Source: Papio anubis (lineage: Eukaryota > Chordata > Mammalia > Primates > Cercopithecidae). From it: a DNA stretch of 64,000 nt. Positions 35,478 through 46,329 of the stretch are shown here, one piece after another (position 1 is the stretch's first letter; every line of letters begins with the position of its first letter). A program made the position numbers and the translations under genes. The stretch covers positions 38,024,968 through 38,088,967 of the forward strand of contig NC_044991.1 in the NCBI RefSeq assembly GCF_008728515.1. Reading direction: 5' to 3'. The notes under the pieces were generated by a model that saw nothing but the letters and a program-made list of their open reading frames with translations, did no database searches and was not told the DNA's origin.

Positions 35478-35836
35478 TATGGTTTGGCTCTGTGTCCCCA
35501 CCCAAATCTCATTTCCATTTGTAATCCCCATGTGTCTGTCAAATGACAGAGGTGTTTGGATCATGGGGGCGAACTATGCTGAGAACTATGCTGTTCTCCT
35601 GATAGTGAGTGAGTTCTCATGAGATCTGATGGTTATAAGTGTTTGGAAGTTCCTCCTTTGCTCTTCTCATGCTCCTGCCACCTTGTGAAGAAGGTGCTTG
35701 CTTCCCCTTCCACCATGATTGTAAGTTTCCTGAGGCTTCCCTGGCCATATGGAACTGTGAGTCAATTAAATCTCTTTCCTTCGTAAATTACTCAGTCTCA
35801 GTTCTTTATAACAGCGTGAAAATGGACTAATACACA
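35478..35836 (+). mobile_element. Solitary THE1/MST-type MaLR LTR
   Basis: Starts TGATATGGTTTGGCTCTGTG and ends AATGGACTAATACA, about 360 bp, flanked by a 5-bp duplication CATGC. This LTR of the ERVL-MaLR family is a fossil; no internal sequence remains. Confidence 0.9.
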
Positions 35837-36292
35837 TGCTGTTTTGATTACTATAGTTTTGAAATATACTTTGAGATCAGGTAGTGTTATGCCTCCAGTT
35901 TTTGTTTGTTTGTTTTTTCTCAAGATTGTATTGGCTATTTGTGGGTCTTTTGTGGTTCCATATGATTTTTAAGATTGTCTTTTCTGTTTCTGTGAAAAAT
36001 GACATTGGCATTTTGATAGGAATTGCATTGAATCTGCAGATTGCTTTGGGTAGTATGGACATTTTAACAATATGAACTCTTCTAATCCATGAACACATGA
36101 TATCTTTCCATTTATTTGTGTTGGCTTCAATATTTTTCATCAATGTTTTATAGCTCTCATTATACAGATCTTTTAACTCCTTGGTTAAAAACTCCTAAGT
36201 ATTTTTTTATGCTTTGTAAATGGAATTGCTTTCTTAATTTCTTTTTCAGATAGTTTATTGTTAGTGTATATCAACATTATTATTATTTTTTT

Positions 36293-36570
36293 CTAGACGG
36301 AATCTCACTCAGACTAGAGTACAGTGGCATGATTTCGGCTCACTGCAACCTCCGCCTCCTGGGTTCAAGAGATTGTCCTGCCTCAGCCTCCTGAGTAGTT
36401 GGGATTACAGGTACCTGCCACCACGTCTGGCTAATTTTTTTTATTTTTAGTAGAGATGGGGTTTCACCACGTTGGCCAGGCTGGTCTTGAACTCCCGACC
36501 TCAGGTGATCCGGCTGCCTTGGCCTCCCAAGGTGCTGGGATTACAGGTGTGAGCCACTGCATCTAGCCAA
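36293..36570 (-). mobile_element. AluS inside L1
   Basis: Reverse-oriented Alu interrupting the L1 ORF2 remnant. Confidence 0.9.
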
Positions 36571-37234
36571 CACTACTGACTTTTGTATGTTGGTTTTGTA
36601 TCCTGCAACTTTACTGAACTCACTTACCAGTTCTACCAGTTTTTTTTTTTGTGGAGTGTTTAAGGATTTTATGTATATAAGATCATGTCATCAGCAAACA
36701 GAGACAATTTCACCTCTTCCTGTCCTAGCTGGATGCTTTTTACTTCTTCTTTTTCCCTAATTGCTCTGGCTAGGACTTCTAGTCCTATGATTAATAGAAG
36801 TGGCAAGAGTGGGTATCCTTGTCTTGTTCCTGATCTTAGAGGAAAAGCTTTCAACTTTTCACCACTGAGAATGATGTTAGCTGTGGGCTTGTCATATATG
36901 GCCTTTATTGTGTTCAGGAACATTCCTTTTATACCTGATTGTTGAGAGGTTTTTTTTTTTTTTTTTAATCATGAAAGGATGCAAATTTTATCAAATGCTT
37001 TCTCTGCCTTCTAGCATAATGTTTTGAGGTTCATGTGCTTTGTATCAGTACCTCATTTCTCTTCATGGCTGAATACTATTCCATTGTGTGGCTAGACCAC
37101 ATTTGTTTATCCGTTGATATGTTGATGGACATTTGGGTTGTTTCCTCCTTCTGGCTGTTCTAACCAGTGCTGCTTTGAAGATTCTTGTACAAGCAATCAT
37201 TAGAATACCTCATTTAATTCTTTGTTTGTTTCTT

Positions 37235-37527
37235 TTGTTTTTTTGAGATGGAGTCTTGTTCTGTCACCCAGGTTGGAGTGCAGTGATGTGATCTCAGCTT
37301 ACTGCAACATCTACCTCCTGGGTTCAAGCAATTCTCCTGCCTCAGCCTCCTGAGTAGCTAGGACTACTGGTGCGCACCACCACGTCTGGCTAAGTTTTGT
37401 ATTTTTAGTAGAGATGTGGTTTCATTACATTGGCCAGGCTGGTCTTGAACTCCTGACCTCAGATGATCTGCCCACCTCAGCCTCCCACAGTGCTGGGATT
37501 ACAGGTGTTAGCCACCACTTCCGGCCT
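37235..37527 (-). mobile_element. AluS inside the second L1
   Basis: Reverse-oriented full Alu. Confidence 0.9.
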
Positions 37528-38267
37528 CAGTTCTTTTGGATATATATTTAGAAGTGCAACTGCTGAGTCATATGGTAATTCTGTGTGTAACTTTTTGAGG
37601 AACCATCAAAACATTTTCTATAGCAGGTGTAATTTTACATTCCCACCAGCAATTCAGTTCCCATTTTCCCTACATCCTTACTATTTCTCCTCTTGTTTTA
37701 TATTATAGCCATCCTAGTGGATGTAAAGTGCTATCTCATTATGGTTCTGATTTGCATTTCCCTAATAATTATTGATGCTGAACATATTTTCATGTACATA
37801 GGTTTACTTCTGGACTCTGAATTTTATTCCATTGATCTGTAGATCTATTCTCATGCAAGTACCACACTGTCTTGGTTACTGTGGCTTTGCAGTAAGAAAA
37901 TGTGAGTTCTTCAACTTTGTTCCTTTTTTCCTCCAAGATAGTTTTGGCTATTTGGAGTCCCTTCCATTTCCATAGGAACTTAGGACTTGCATTTCTTTTT
38001 AAAAATGCCCTTGGAATTTTGATAGGATTGTACTGAATTGTAGATTGTTTTGGGTGGTATTGCCATCCTAACAATATAAAGTCTTCAAATGCATGAACAC
38101 AGATGTTGTCCCATTTATTTAGGTAGTCATTCACTTCTTTCAAAAATGTTTTGTAGTTTTCAGTGTATAAGCCTTGCCCTATTTTGGTTAAATTTATTCC
38201 CAAGTATTTTATTCTTTTTAATGCTATTATAATTGTTTTCTTAATTTCATTTTCAAATTATTAACTG

Positions 38268-38686
38268 CTAATATGGTTTGGATGTTTTGTCCCCTTCAAC
38301 TCTCATGCTGAAATGGGATCCCCAATGCTGGAAGTGGGATCTGGAAGAGGTGTTTGGGTCTTGGGGAGGATCCCTCATGAATGGCTTGCTACTGTCCTCG
38401 TGGTAATGAGTGAGTTCTCACTCTGAGTTCACGCTAGATCTGGTTGTTTAAAAGAACCTGGCACCACTTCCCTCTCTCTTTTGCTCCCTCTCTTGCCATG
38501 TGACACACTGTCTCCCCCTTCACCTTCCATCATGATTGGAAATTTCCTGAGGCCCTCACCAGAAGCAGATGCCAGTACATATACTTCATGTACAGCCTGC
38601 AGAACCGTGAGCCAAATCTCTTTTCTTTATAAATTACCCAGTCTCAGGTGTTCTTCTAAAGCAATGCAAACAGATTAATACAACTG
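38268..38686 (+). mobile_element. Solitary MaLR LTR (MST/MLT1-like)
   Basis: TAATATGGTTTGGATGTTT at its start and AACAGATTAATACA at its end, flanked by a 5-bp ACTGC duplication. Inserted into the second L1. Confidence 0.85.
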
Positions 38687-39116
38687 CTAATGTAGACAAT
38701 GGATTATTGTGTGTTGATTTCATATTCTGCAACTTTGCTGATTTCATTTCTTAGCTCTAATAGTTATTTTTTTGGATTCTTTAGGATCACATCACCTGAG
38801 AATGGAGATAGTTTTACTTCTTCCTTTCCAATGTGGATGTCTTTTATACCTTTTTCTTGCCTGATTGCTCTGGCTAGAACTTCCAAAACCGTGCTGAATA
38901 TAAGTGGTGAAAGCAGGCATCCTTGTCTTATTCCAGATCTCAGGGATAAGAATTCAGGTTTCAGTAATTCATTACTGAATGTGATGTTATCTGTGGGTTT
39001 TTCATAAACATCCTTTATCAGATTGGAGACATTCCCTTCTATTGACAGTTTTTTTTGTCAAACGCTTTTTCTGCACCAATTGAGATGATAGTGGTTTTTT
39101 CCCCTTTGTTCTATTT

Positions 39117-39415
39117 TTTTTTTTTTTTTTGATACAGAGTCTCACTCTATTGCCCAGGCTAGAGTGCAGTGGCACAATCTTGGCTCACTGCAACCTTTAC
39201 CTGCTGGGTTCAAGAGATTCTCCTGCCTCAGCCTTGTGAGTGGCTGAGATTACAGGTGTGTGCCACCATGCTTGGCTAATTTTTTTGTATTTTTACTAGA
39301 GACAGGGTTTCATCATGTTGGTCAGGCTGGTCTCAAACTCCTGATCTCAAATGATCTGCTCACCTCGACCTTCCAAAGTGCTGGGATTATAGGTGTGTGA
39401 CCCACTGCTTCAGCC
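39117..39415 (-). mobile_element. Alu inside the second L1
   Basis: Reverse-oriented, moderately diverged Alu with a T-run head. Confidence 0.9.
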
Positions 39416-39457
39416 CCCTGCCTCTATTAAAGTGGTATATTACATTGATTCATTTTT

Positions 39458-40080
39458 TTTTTAATTTTTATTTTTTATTATTATTATTATACTTTAAGTT
39501 CTAGGGTATATGTGCATAACGTGCAGGTTTGTTACATATGTATGCCGGCGCCCATGCTGCTGTGCTGCACCCATCAACCTCCGTCAGCACCCATCAACTC
39601 GTTTACATCAGGTATGTTCCCAATGCAATCCCTCCCTCCCCCTCCCCCTCCCCATGATAGGCCCCGTGTGTGATGTTCCCCTTCCCAGTCCAAGTGATTC
39701 ATTGTTCAGTTCCCACCCACAGAGTGAGAGAGAACATGGTAAGCCTATTTTCTGTTCTTGTGGATAGTTTGCTGAGAATGATGGCTCAGCTGCATCCATG
39801 TCCCAAGAAGGACAATAAACTCATCCTTTTATATGGCTGCATAGTATTCCATGGTATATGTGCTACATTTTAATCCAGTCTACAATACTGATGGACATTT
39901 GGACATCAAAGGCAGTGCTGATACGAACAGACATTTCTCAAAAGAATACATTCATACAGCCAACAGACACATGAAAAATGCTTATCATCATCACTGGCCA
40001 CCGAGAAATGCAACCAAAAACCACAATGAGATACCATCTCACACCAAAGAATGGCTATCATTAAAAAAGTCAGGAAAGAA
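39458..40080 (-). mobile_element. Young L1 (L1PA-like) with 5' inversion
   Basis: After the T-run, 39,460-39,900 is a minus-strand L1 3' end (tactttaagttctagggtatatg; tatggctgcatagtattccatgg). From about 39,905 to 40,080 the sequence is L1 ORF2 in plus orientation (acatttctcaaaagaatacat; caatgagataccatctcacacc). The whole is flanked by ATTGATTCATTTTT. This is the typical product of twin priming. Confidence 0.85.
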
Positions 40081-40506
40081 ACAATTGATTCATTTTTATA
40101 TGTTGAACTACCCTTACGTTCCTGGGGTAAATCTCACTAGCTGGGTGTTTAGTCCTTTAATATGCTGCTGGATTTGGTTTGCTAATAATCTGCTGGCTAT
40201 TTTTGCTTCTAAATTTAAAAGCGGTGTTGGTCTGTAAGTTTTCTTTTCTTGCAGTGTCTTTGTCTAGTTTTGGTATTAGGGTAATGCTGATCTCATTGAA
40301 TAGTTCCAACCTCTTCTGTTTTTTGGAAGAGTTCAAGAGAATTGTTGTTAATTCTTTAAATGTTTGATAGAATTCACCAGCGAAGCCATCTGGTCTTGGG
40401 CTTTTCTTTGTGTGAGATTTTTGATTATCGATTCAAGGTCTTTACTTGTTATAGCTCTGTTGAGATTTTCTATTTCTTCTTGTGTCAGTTTTTAGTTTGT
40501 TCATTT

Positions 40507-40807
40507 CTTTTTCTTTTTTTTTTTTTGAGACGGAGTCTTGCTTTGTCGCTCAGGCTGGAGTGCGATGGCATGATTTCAGCTCACTGAAACCTCCACCTCC
40601 CAGGTTCAAGTGATTCTCCTGCCTCAGCCTCCTGAGTAGCTGGGGTTACAGGCATGTGCCACCATGCCAGGCTAATTTTTGTATTGTTAGGAGAGACGGG
40701 GTTTCACCATGTTGGTCAGGTTGGTCTCAAACTCCTGACCTCATGATCGGCCCACCTTGGCCTCCCAAAGTGCTGAGATTACAGGCGTGAGCCACTGCGC
40801 CCAGCCT
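40507..40807 (-). mobile_element. AluS inside the second L1
   Basis: Reverse-oriented full Alu with a T12 head. Confidence 0.9.
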
Positions 40808-41930
40808 AGTTTGTTCATTTCTAATAATTTGTCCATTTCATCTAGGTTATGTAATTGGTTGGCAAATAATTATTCATGGCATTTTCTCATAATCCTTTTT
40901 TATTTCTGTAAGGTTGATAGTAACGTCCCCACTTCTATTTCTGACTTTAGTAATCTGAGTCTTTTTTCTTAGTCAGTCTAGCTAAAGGTTTATCAATTTG
41001 ATTGATCTTTTCAAAGAACTAACTTTTGGTTTTATTGATTTTCTCTATTTTCTTATTCTCTATTTCATTTATCTCTGTTCTAATCCTTATTATTTCTTTT
41101 CTTCTGCTGGCATTAGGCTTAGTTTGGTTTTATTTTCCTAGTTCCTCAAGTTATAAAATCAGGTTCCTGATTTGAGTTCTTTTTATGTAGGCACTTATAG
41201 CTTTAAATTCTGTTTTCTTTGGATCTCATAAATGTTGGTATGTTGTATCTTAGTTTTCATTCATCTATAAGCATTTCTAATATCCCTTTTTTATTTCTTT
41301 TATGATGCACTGGTTGCTTAAGAATGTGTTATTTAACTTCCACAAATTTGTGAATTTTTCCAATCTTCCTTCTGTTACTGATTTCCAGCTTCATTCCATT
41401 GTGGTTGGAGAATATACTTTGTATGATTTTAATCTGTTAAAATGTATTGGCACTTGTTTCGTGCCTAACATATGGCCTATCCTGGAGAATGTGTTGTGTG
41501 CACTTGAGAAGAATGTGCATTCTACTGTTGAACAGAGAATTTCATCCACGACTGTTGGGTCCACTTGGCTTATAGTGCTATTGAAGTCATCTATTTCCTT
41601 ATTGATTTTCTATCTGGTTGTTCTAGTCATTATTGAAAGTAAGATACAGAAGTCTGCATTATTATTTTAGAACTATTTCTTCTTTCAATTCTGCTTTTAT
41701 TCATATATTTTGGGGTTCTTTTGTTAAGTGAGTATATGTTATAATTGTTATATCTTTCCTAAAGGATTTTGAAGGATCATTTTGACTGAATAAAATTTCA
41801 CCTTGGTCAGTGATGCTGTGGCTTTGCCTGCAGCTAAATAATGCAGTGCCAGCGTTCCTCTCTTTACCTCCACAAGAGCATTCACGATATCTTGGAATGA
41901 GTTTGCTTTTTAAAAATAAATGTTATATTC

Positions 41931-42225
41931 TTTTTTTTTTTTTTTTTGAGATGGAGTTTTGCTCTTGTCACCCAGGCTGGAGTGCAATGGCACAATCTGG
42001 GCTCACTGCAAACTCCACCTCTCAGGTTCAAGCAATTCTCCTGCCTCAGCCTCCCGAGTTGCTGGGACTACAGCCACCTGCCACCATGCCCAGCTAATTT
42101 TTGTATTTTTAGTAGAGACGGGGTTTCACCATGTTGGCCAGACTGGTCTCGAACTCCTGACCTCAGGCGATCCACCTGCCTTGGCCTCCCAAAGTGCTAG
42201 GATTACAGGCGTGAGCCATGGAGTT
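41931..42225 (-). mobile_element. AluS, truncated at its 5' end, fused to the next Alu
   Basis: Reverse-oriented Alu that ends at gcgtgagcca, lacking its last 12 or so bases, where the next Alu begins directly. Confidence 0.85.
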
Positions 42226-42511
42226 TCACTCTTGTCTCCCAGGCTGGACTGAAGTGGCGCCACCTCAGCACACTGCAACCTCCGCCTCCTGAGTTCAAGA
42301 GAGGCTCCTACCTCAGTCTCCCGAGTAGTTGGGATTATAGGCACCTGCCACCATGCCTGACCAATTTTTTGTATTTTTAGTAGAGATTGGATTTCACCAT
42401 GTAGGCCAGGCTAGTCTCGAACTGCTGATCTCAGGTGACCCACCTGCCTCATCCTCCCAGAGTGCTTTACACTCTGGGATCACAAGCATGAGCCACTGCA
42501 CCCGCCCCACG
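42226..42511 (-). mobile_element. Alu, second of a fused pair
   Basis: Starts tggagtttcactcttgtctcc without a T-run, immediately after the previous Alu. More diverged, with a short duplication (tgctttacactctgggat). Confidence 0.85.
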
Positions 42512-42722
42512 TTATAATGATTCTAATCTTCATAACAGATGACTTCTAACAACATTCATAGATAATAGATAGGTAATAGTCTTTTCTTTCTTTACATGTG
42601 GAAGGAGAAGAAAATTGATATACCAAGCTCTAGGATATCATAGTTAATGGGATTGAACTTCTGTACTTCCCAGAAGACAAGGTAGAAAGTGAAATAAAAT
42701 GGGTTACATCATTTGAATATTT

Positions 42723-43670
42723 AAAAAATTTTTAATTTTAATTATTATGAGTACATAATAATTGCATATATTTATGGAGTACATGTGATATTTTGATACA
42801 GGCATACAATGTGTAATGATCAAATCAGGGTAAATGGAGTATCCGTCACCTCAAGCATTTACCATTTCTTTGTGTTAGAAACATTCCAGTTCCACTCTTT
42901 TAGTTATCTTAGAATATAAAATAAATTAGTGTTAACTATAGTCACCCTATTGTGTTACCAAATACTAGATCTTATTCATCCTATCTAACTGTATTTTTGT
43001 ACTCATTAACCATCCCCACTTTATCCACCCCCTCCTTGCCACCCTTCACAGCCTCTGGTGCCCATCATTCTACTATCTCCAAGAGTTCAATTTTTTTTTA
43101 AGCTTCCACACATGTGTGAGAACATACAATATTTGTCTTTCTGTGTCTGGGATATTTTACTTAACATAATGTCCTCCAGTTCCATCCATGTTGTTGCAAA
43201 TGACAGGATTTCCTTATTTTTATGGCTGGGTAATATTCCATTGTGTATATAGACCACATTTTTTTTAATCCATTCATTTGTTGGATGCTTAGGTTAATCC
43301 CCTATCTTGGCTATTGTGAGTAGTGCTGCGATAAACATGAGTGTGTAGGTATCCCTTCTATATACTGATTTCCTTTCTTTTGGATATACACCCAGCAGTG
43401 GGATTGCTGGGTCGTATGGCAGCTCTATTTTTAGCTTTTTGAGGAACCTCCAAACTGTTCTCCATAGTGGCCGTACTAATTTTCACTCCCACCAACAGTG
43501 TGCGAGGGCTCCCTTTTCTCCACATCCTCACCAGCATTTGTTATTGCCTGTCTTTTGGATAAAAGCCATTGTAACTGGGGTGAGATGATATCTCGCTGCA
43601 GTTTTGAGTTTTATTTCTCTGACGATTAGTGATGTTAAGCATTTTTCATATACCTGTTGGCCATTTGTAC
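42723..43670 (-). mobile_element. Third L1 3' end (L1PB/L1MA type)
   Basis: About 950 bp of L1 3' UTR and ORF2 end on the minus strand: gggattgctgggtcgtatgg, ccaccaacagtgtgcgaggg. Ends abruptly at the unique sequence. Confidence 0.85.
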
Positions 43671-43674
43671 CTCA

Positions 43675-44990
43675 TTTCAATATCTGAGAAAAATTACTAT
43701 TATTCTTTAGTGCAGGCTATTCACTTTATTTTATTTTCCTAGTACCAAACTCTTCGGTGAAATTCCCGCATATCTGCTCATGTGGTGGTCATTTCCCCAG
43801 CAGCCCGTCTCCACTGTCACCTCTGCGGCTGCTCACAGTGGCTGGCACTCCCTGGGCCACTCTTCTGTGCCATCGCACATTTCCCCTCTGCTACTCCTCC
43901 ACAGCTTTCTGAGGTGGGAACGGCTGGCCCCATTTCTGCAGGAATGGGGGGGTCTGGCCGAGGCCACATTGCGTAGTCCAGCTGAGCGAGGCAGACACCA
44001 CTCTACCCATCACCACTTCCTGTGGCCTTTCCCACTTGACAAACGAAATGCTGAAAATAAAACAGTCCTCCAATGGAGGTTTTTTTCTTCCAGAGGTTTC
44101 ATTTTCTGGAAATCTACAAGACCCACAAGAATGGCTGGAGGGCCTTTAGTGTGTGTCTTGGGCAAATGTCTGTGGCCACTTCTGATCTGCTGCCTGGGCC
44201 TGCTGTCCACACTGAGTTCATTCATAGCAAACGGGTCCACAGCAAATATCTGTACACAGGGCAAAGTTTGAGGGTATCTCAGTGAGTTGTATGAAAAGTG
44301 GTGGATGCTTTGGGCTTGACAGTTTCCGTGGCTTCCCTTTTAAGCTTTAAGACTAAAACCCACCGGCTTTGTGCACAATGTTAACTGAAGAGCTCAGCTC
44401 TGGGGTTAAGAAAGATGGAGGCACAGAGTTTTGATGGGATCACTTGGAAACGAAGGGCCGTTTACTGTAGGGGCAGTTGGAAGCTACAGATGACATTCTG
44501 CGAGGAAGGAAGGTGTCTCAGGAGCTGAACATTCAGTGAGCCCCAGGTTTACAACTCGGGTTCAGGTTTCCACTTAGGTTGGCCTCCTGCAGCCCTGGAT
44601 GAAGTGCAGGGCCCCGTTTGGCCTGCAGCGCCTTTAATGGATTCCATCAGCACATGCACGCCTTCAGCAGCCTCTGACCTGGGCATTCAGCCACCCAGCC
44701 CTCCACTTCCCTCAGTTGCATTTACCTGCTGGATCCCAAGTCACTGCTGTTTGGTTTGAACTTTAAACCTGTGTTTCCCAATCTAAGCCTGCTTCAGATT
44801 AGGAAATGATTTACATTTCCCAGCCGGACCCTGGGAGTGGAACTGAAAGTGGGGGCACTGAGGAGAAGGTCCCAGGATACCCACTTCGGCCCCGTATGGT
44901 TCAGTAACCATGTTCCCACCTTTGGGGTGAGACACCCTGGAATGTGAAGCTTGCTGTGTCACCATGGAGCTGATTTAAAATCTCTAAGCT
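43675..44990. other. Intronic unique sequence
   Basis: No exon is recognised. The open frame of 163 codons at 43,780 on the plus strand has no splice, start or domain support. Confidence 0.4.
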
Positions 44991-44991
44991 G

Positions 44992-45271
44992 GTCGGGCGC
45001 AGTGGCTCATGCCTGTAATCCCAGCATTTGGGGAGGCCGAGGCAGGTGGATCACCTGAGGTCAGGAGTTCAAGACCAGCCTGGCCAATATGGTGAAACCC
45101 TGTCTCTCCAAAAATATAAAAATTAGCTGGGCATGGTGGTGGGTGCCTGTAATCCCAGCTACTTGGGAGGCTGACGCAGGAGAATCGCTTGAACCTGAGA
45201 GGCACAGGTTGCAGTGAGCTGAGATTGTGCCATTGCACTCCAGCCTGCACAACAGAGGGAGACTCTGTGTC

Positions 45272-45303
<32 letters not shown>

Positions 45304-45305
45304 CC
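44992..45305 (+). mobile_element. AluS
   Basis: Full Alu ending in an (AAAC)n-type tail. Confidence 0.9.
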
Positions 45306-45309
45306 CCAA

Positions 45310-46230
45310 AAACCCCACCCCGTCTAAATGTCAGTTTCTTCACTGGGAAAGTCAAGATGATCACAGTGGCTCCTCTACCCTCCTTAAATCACAGCAAGAG
45401 CTGGGATTAAGTGGGGAGCACACTGGGAATGAGGTGTGTGCTCTCTAGCGCTGCCGTGCAATAAGGCGTGTGGGCACTCCCAGGTAGAAGTGACAATGGA
45501 GACGTGGGAGCTGCCCATATAGATGGTAAAAGGGGGTGGAAGCTAACCCAGGCCCCAGCCCTTCGCTGAGCGAAGCGGGGTAGAGCCAGGCTGGAGATTC
45601 AACCATGCACTGAGCACAGCTGTTAACGTTCCACAGTTCTGCTAGAGACTCTCGTATTGAAAGAAATATTTTAACTTAAAGTTTCACAAATACCTCATTA
45701 TTTATACTGCAGAGTCAAATTTCATGCTGAGCACAGAGCCCTTGGGCTATGCAGCCTGATGTCCAGTTAATTCTGCAGTATTTTGAGAAGGAAGTTCTGG
45801 TTATAAAAGGAGGGTGCTTTTGAGGCACACTGGATGGCTTCCCTGTACATCTTTAAAACAACACACACACACGTTCCGCAAATGGATGGCAAACACAGGC
45901 AGAAACTAAAGGAATGCAACCTTCGTTCTTGAGGGCAAGTAGATGCAACTCAGATTCAGTTTTCTGCCAGCACTCTGAGCTGATCAGAAAAATACAGTTC
46001 CTTGTAAAAAGGAAAAAGAAATTTGCCCCCATAAAAAGATTTAAATAAAATCACTTTCCCTGAAATATCACAGTCTGCATTTACATGCTCCGCAGTTTGC
46101 TTATATGAGATACAGTTGTTTTAAAAAATAAAACCATAAAATGGGAATGTAGGGAAAAGTCTAAATGATCAACAGCTATCAGCTGCTTATAATTTGCAAG
46201 GAATAATCCACATATCCATTAATCACTCTT
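45310..46230. other. Intronic unique sequence beside the CFAP61 penultimate exon
   Basis: Nothing classifiable apart from a short (CA)n at about 45,861-45,871. Confidence 0.4.
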
Positions 46231-46232
46231 AC

Positions 46233-46323
46233 CTCCTTGGAGGCTAAGATTTGGCGTAACTCTTTCCTGAGATCAATAAAACGATCGTGGAACAGGGCCA
46301 GGCACCACGGCTCAGTGAAGTAG
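46233..46323 (-). CDS. CFAP61: CFAP61 penultimate exon (91 nt)
   Basis: Minus-strand acceptor TTCCTTACCAG precedes 46,323, and donor GTAAGAGTG follows 46,233. The 91-nt exon completes a split codon with its first base, then reads 30 open codons beginning YFTEPWCLALFHDRF and ending RQILASKE. Phase 0 at the donor fits the terminal exon exactly. The aromatic- and charge-rich sequence has no domain of its own; recognition rests on CFAP61 family knowledge and the perfect junction. The preceding exon was not found up to 64,000, so the upstream intron is at least 17.7 kb. Confidence 0.9.
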
Positions 46324-46329
46324 CTGGTA

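Larger units (their letters stand above)
34845..36960 (-). mobile_element. L1 ORF2 remnant (reverse transcriptase region), interrupted
   Basis: Minus-strand L1 continuing toward its 5' side. It passes an ORF2 C-terminal part at 35,877-36,143, then a reverse-transcriptase fragment at 36,669-36,923 with the catalytic-type FADD motif. It is interrupted by an LTR at 35,478 and an Alu at 36,293. Many stops and shifts; not functional. Confidence 0.85.
36990..41930 (-). mobile_element. Second L1, from 3' end to ORF2 5' part, heavily interrupted
   Basis: L1 3' sequence restarts near 37,010 (ggctgaatactattccattgtg), followed by ORF2 parts at 37,790-38,203, the reverse-transcriptase region at 38,690-39,115, and N-terminal ORF2 sequence at 40,084-41,930. 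It carries four later inserts (Alus at 37,235, 39,117 and 40,507; LTR at 38,268) plus the L1 at 39,458. Broken coding throughout. Confidence 0.8.
29802..46232 (-). other. CFAP61: CFAP61 last intron (16.4 kb)
   Basis: Defined by donor GTAAG next to 46,233 and acceptor TTTTACAG next to 29,801. It is mostly repeats: an L1 3' end, a minisatellite, and nested L1/Alu/MaLR insertions. No further exon is recognised. Confidence 0.85.

Noticed and set aside
36669..36923. Reverse-transcriptase fragment as a possible retron or defence enzyme
   Set aside because: It lies in collinear L1 ORF2 sequence; a dead LINE-1 copy.
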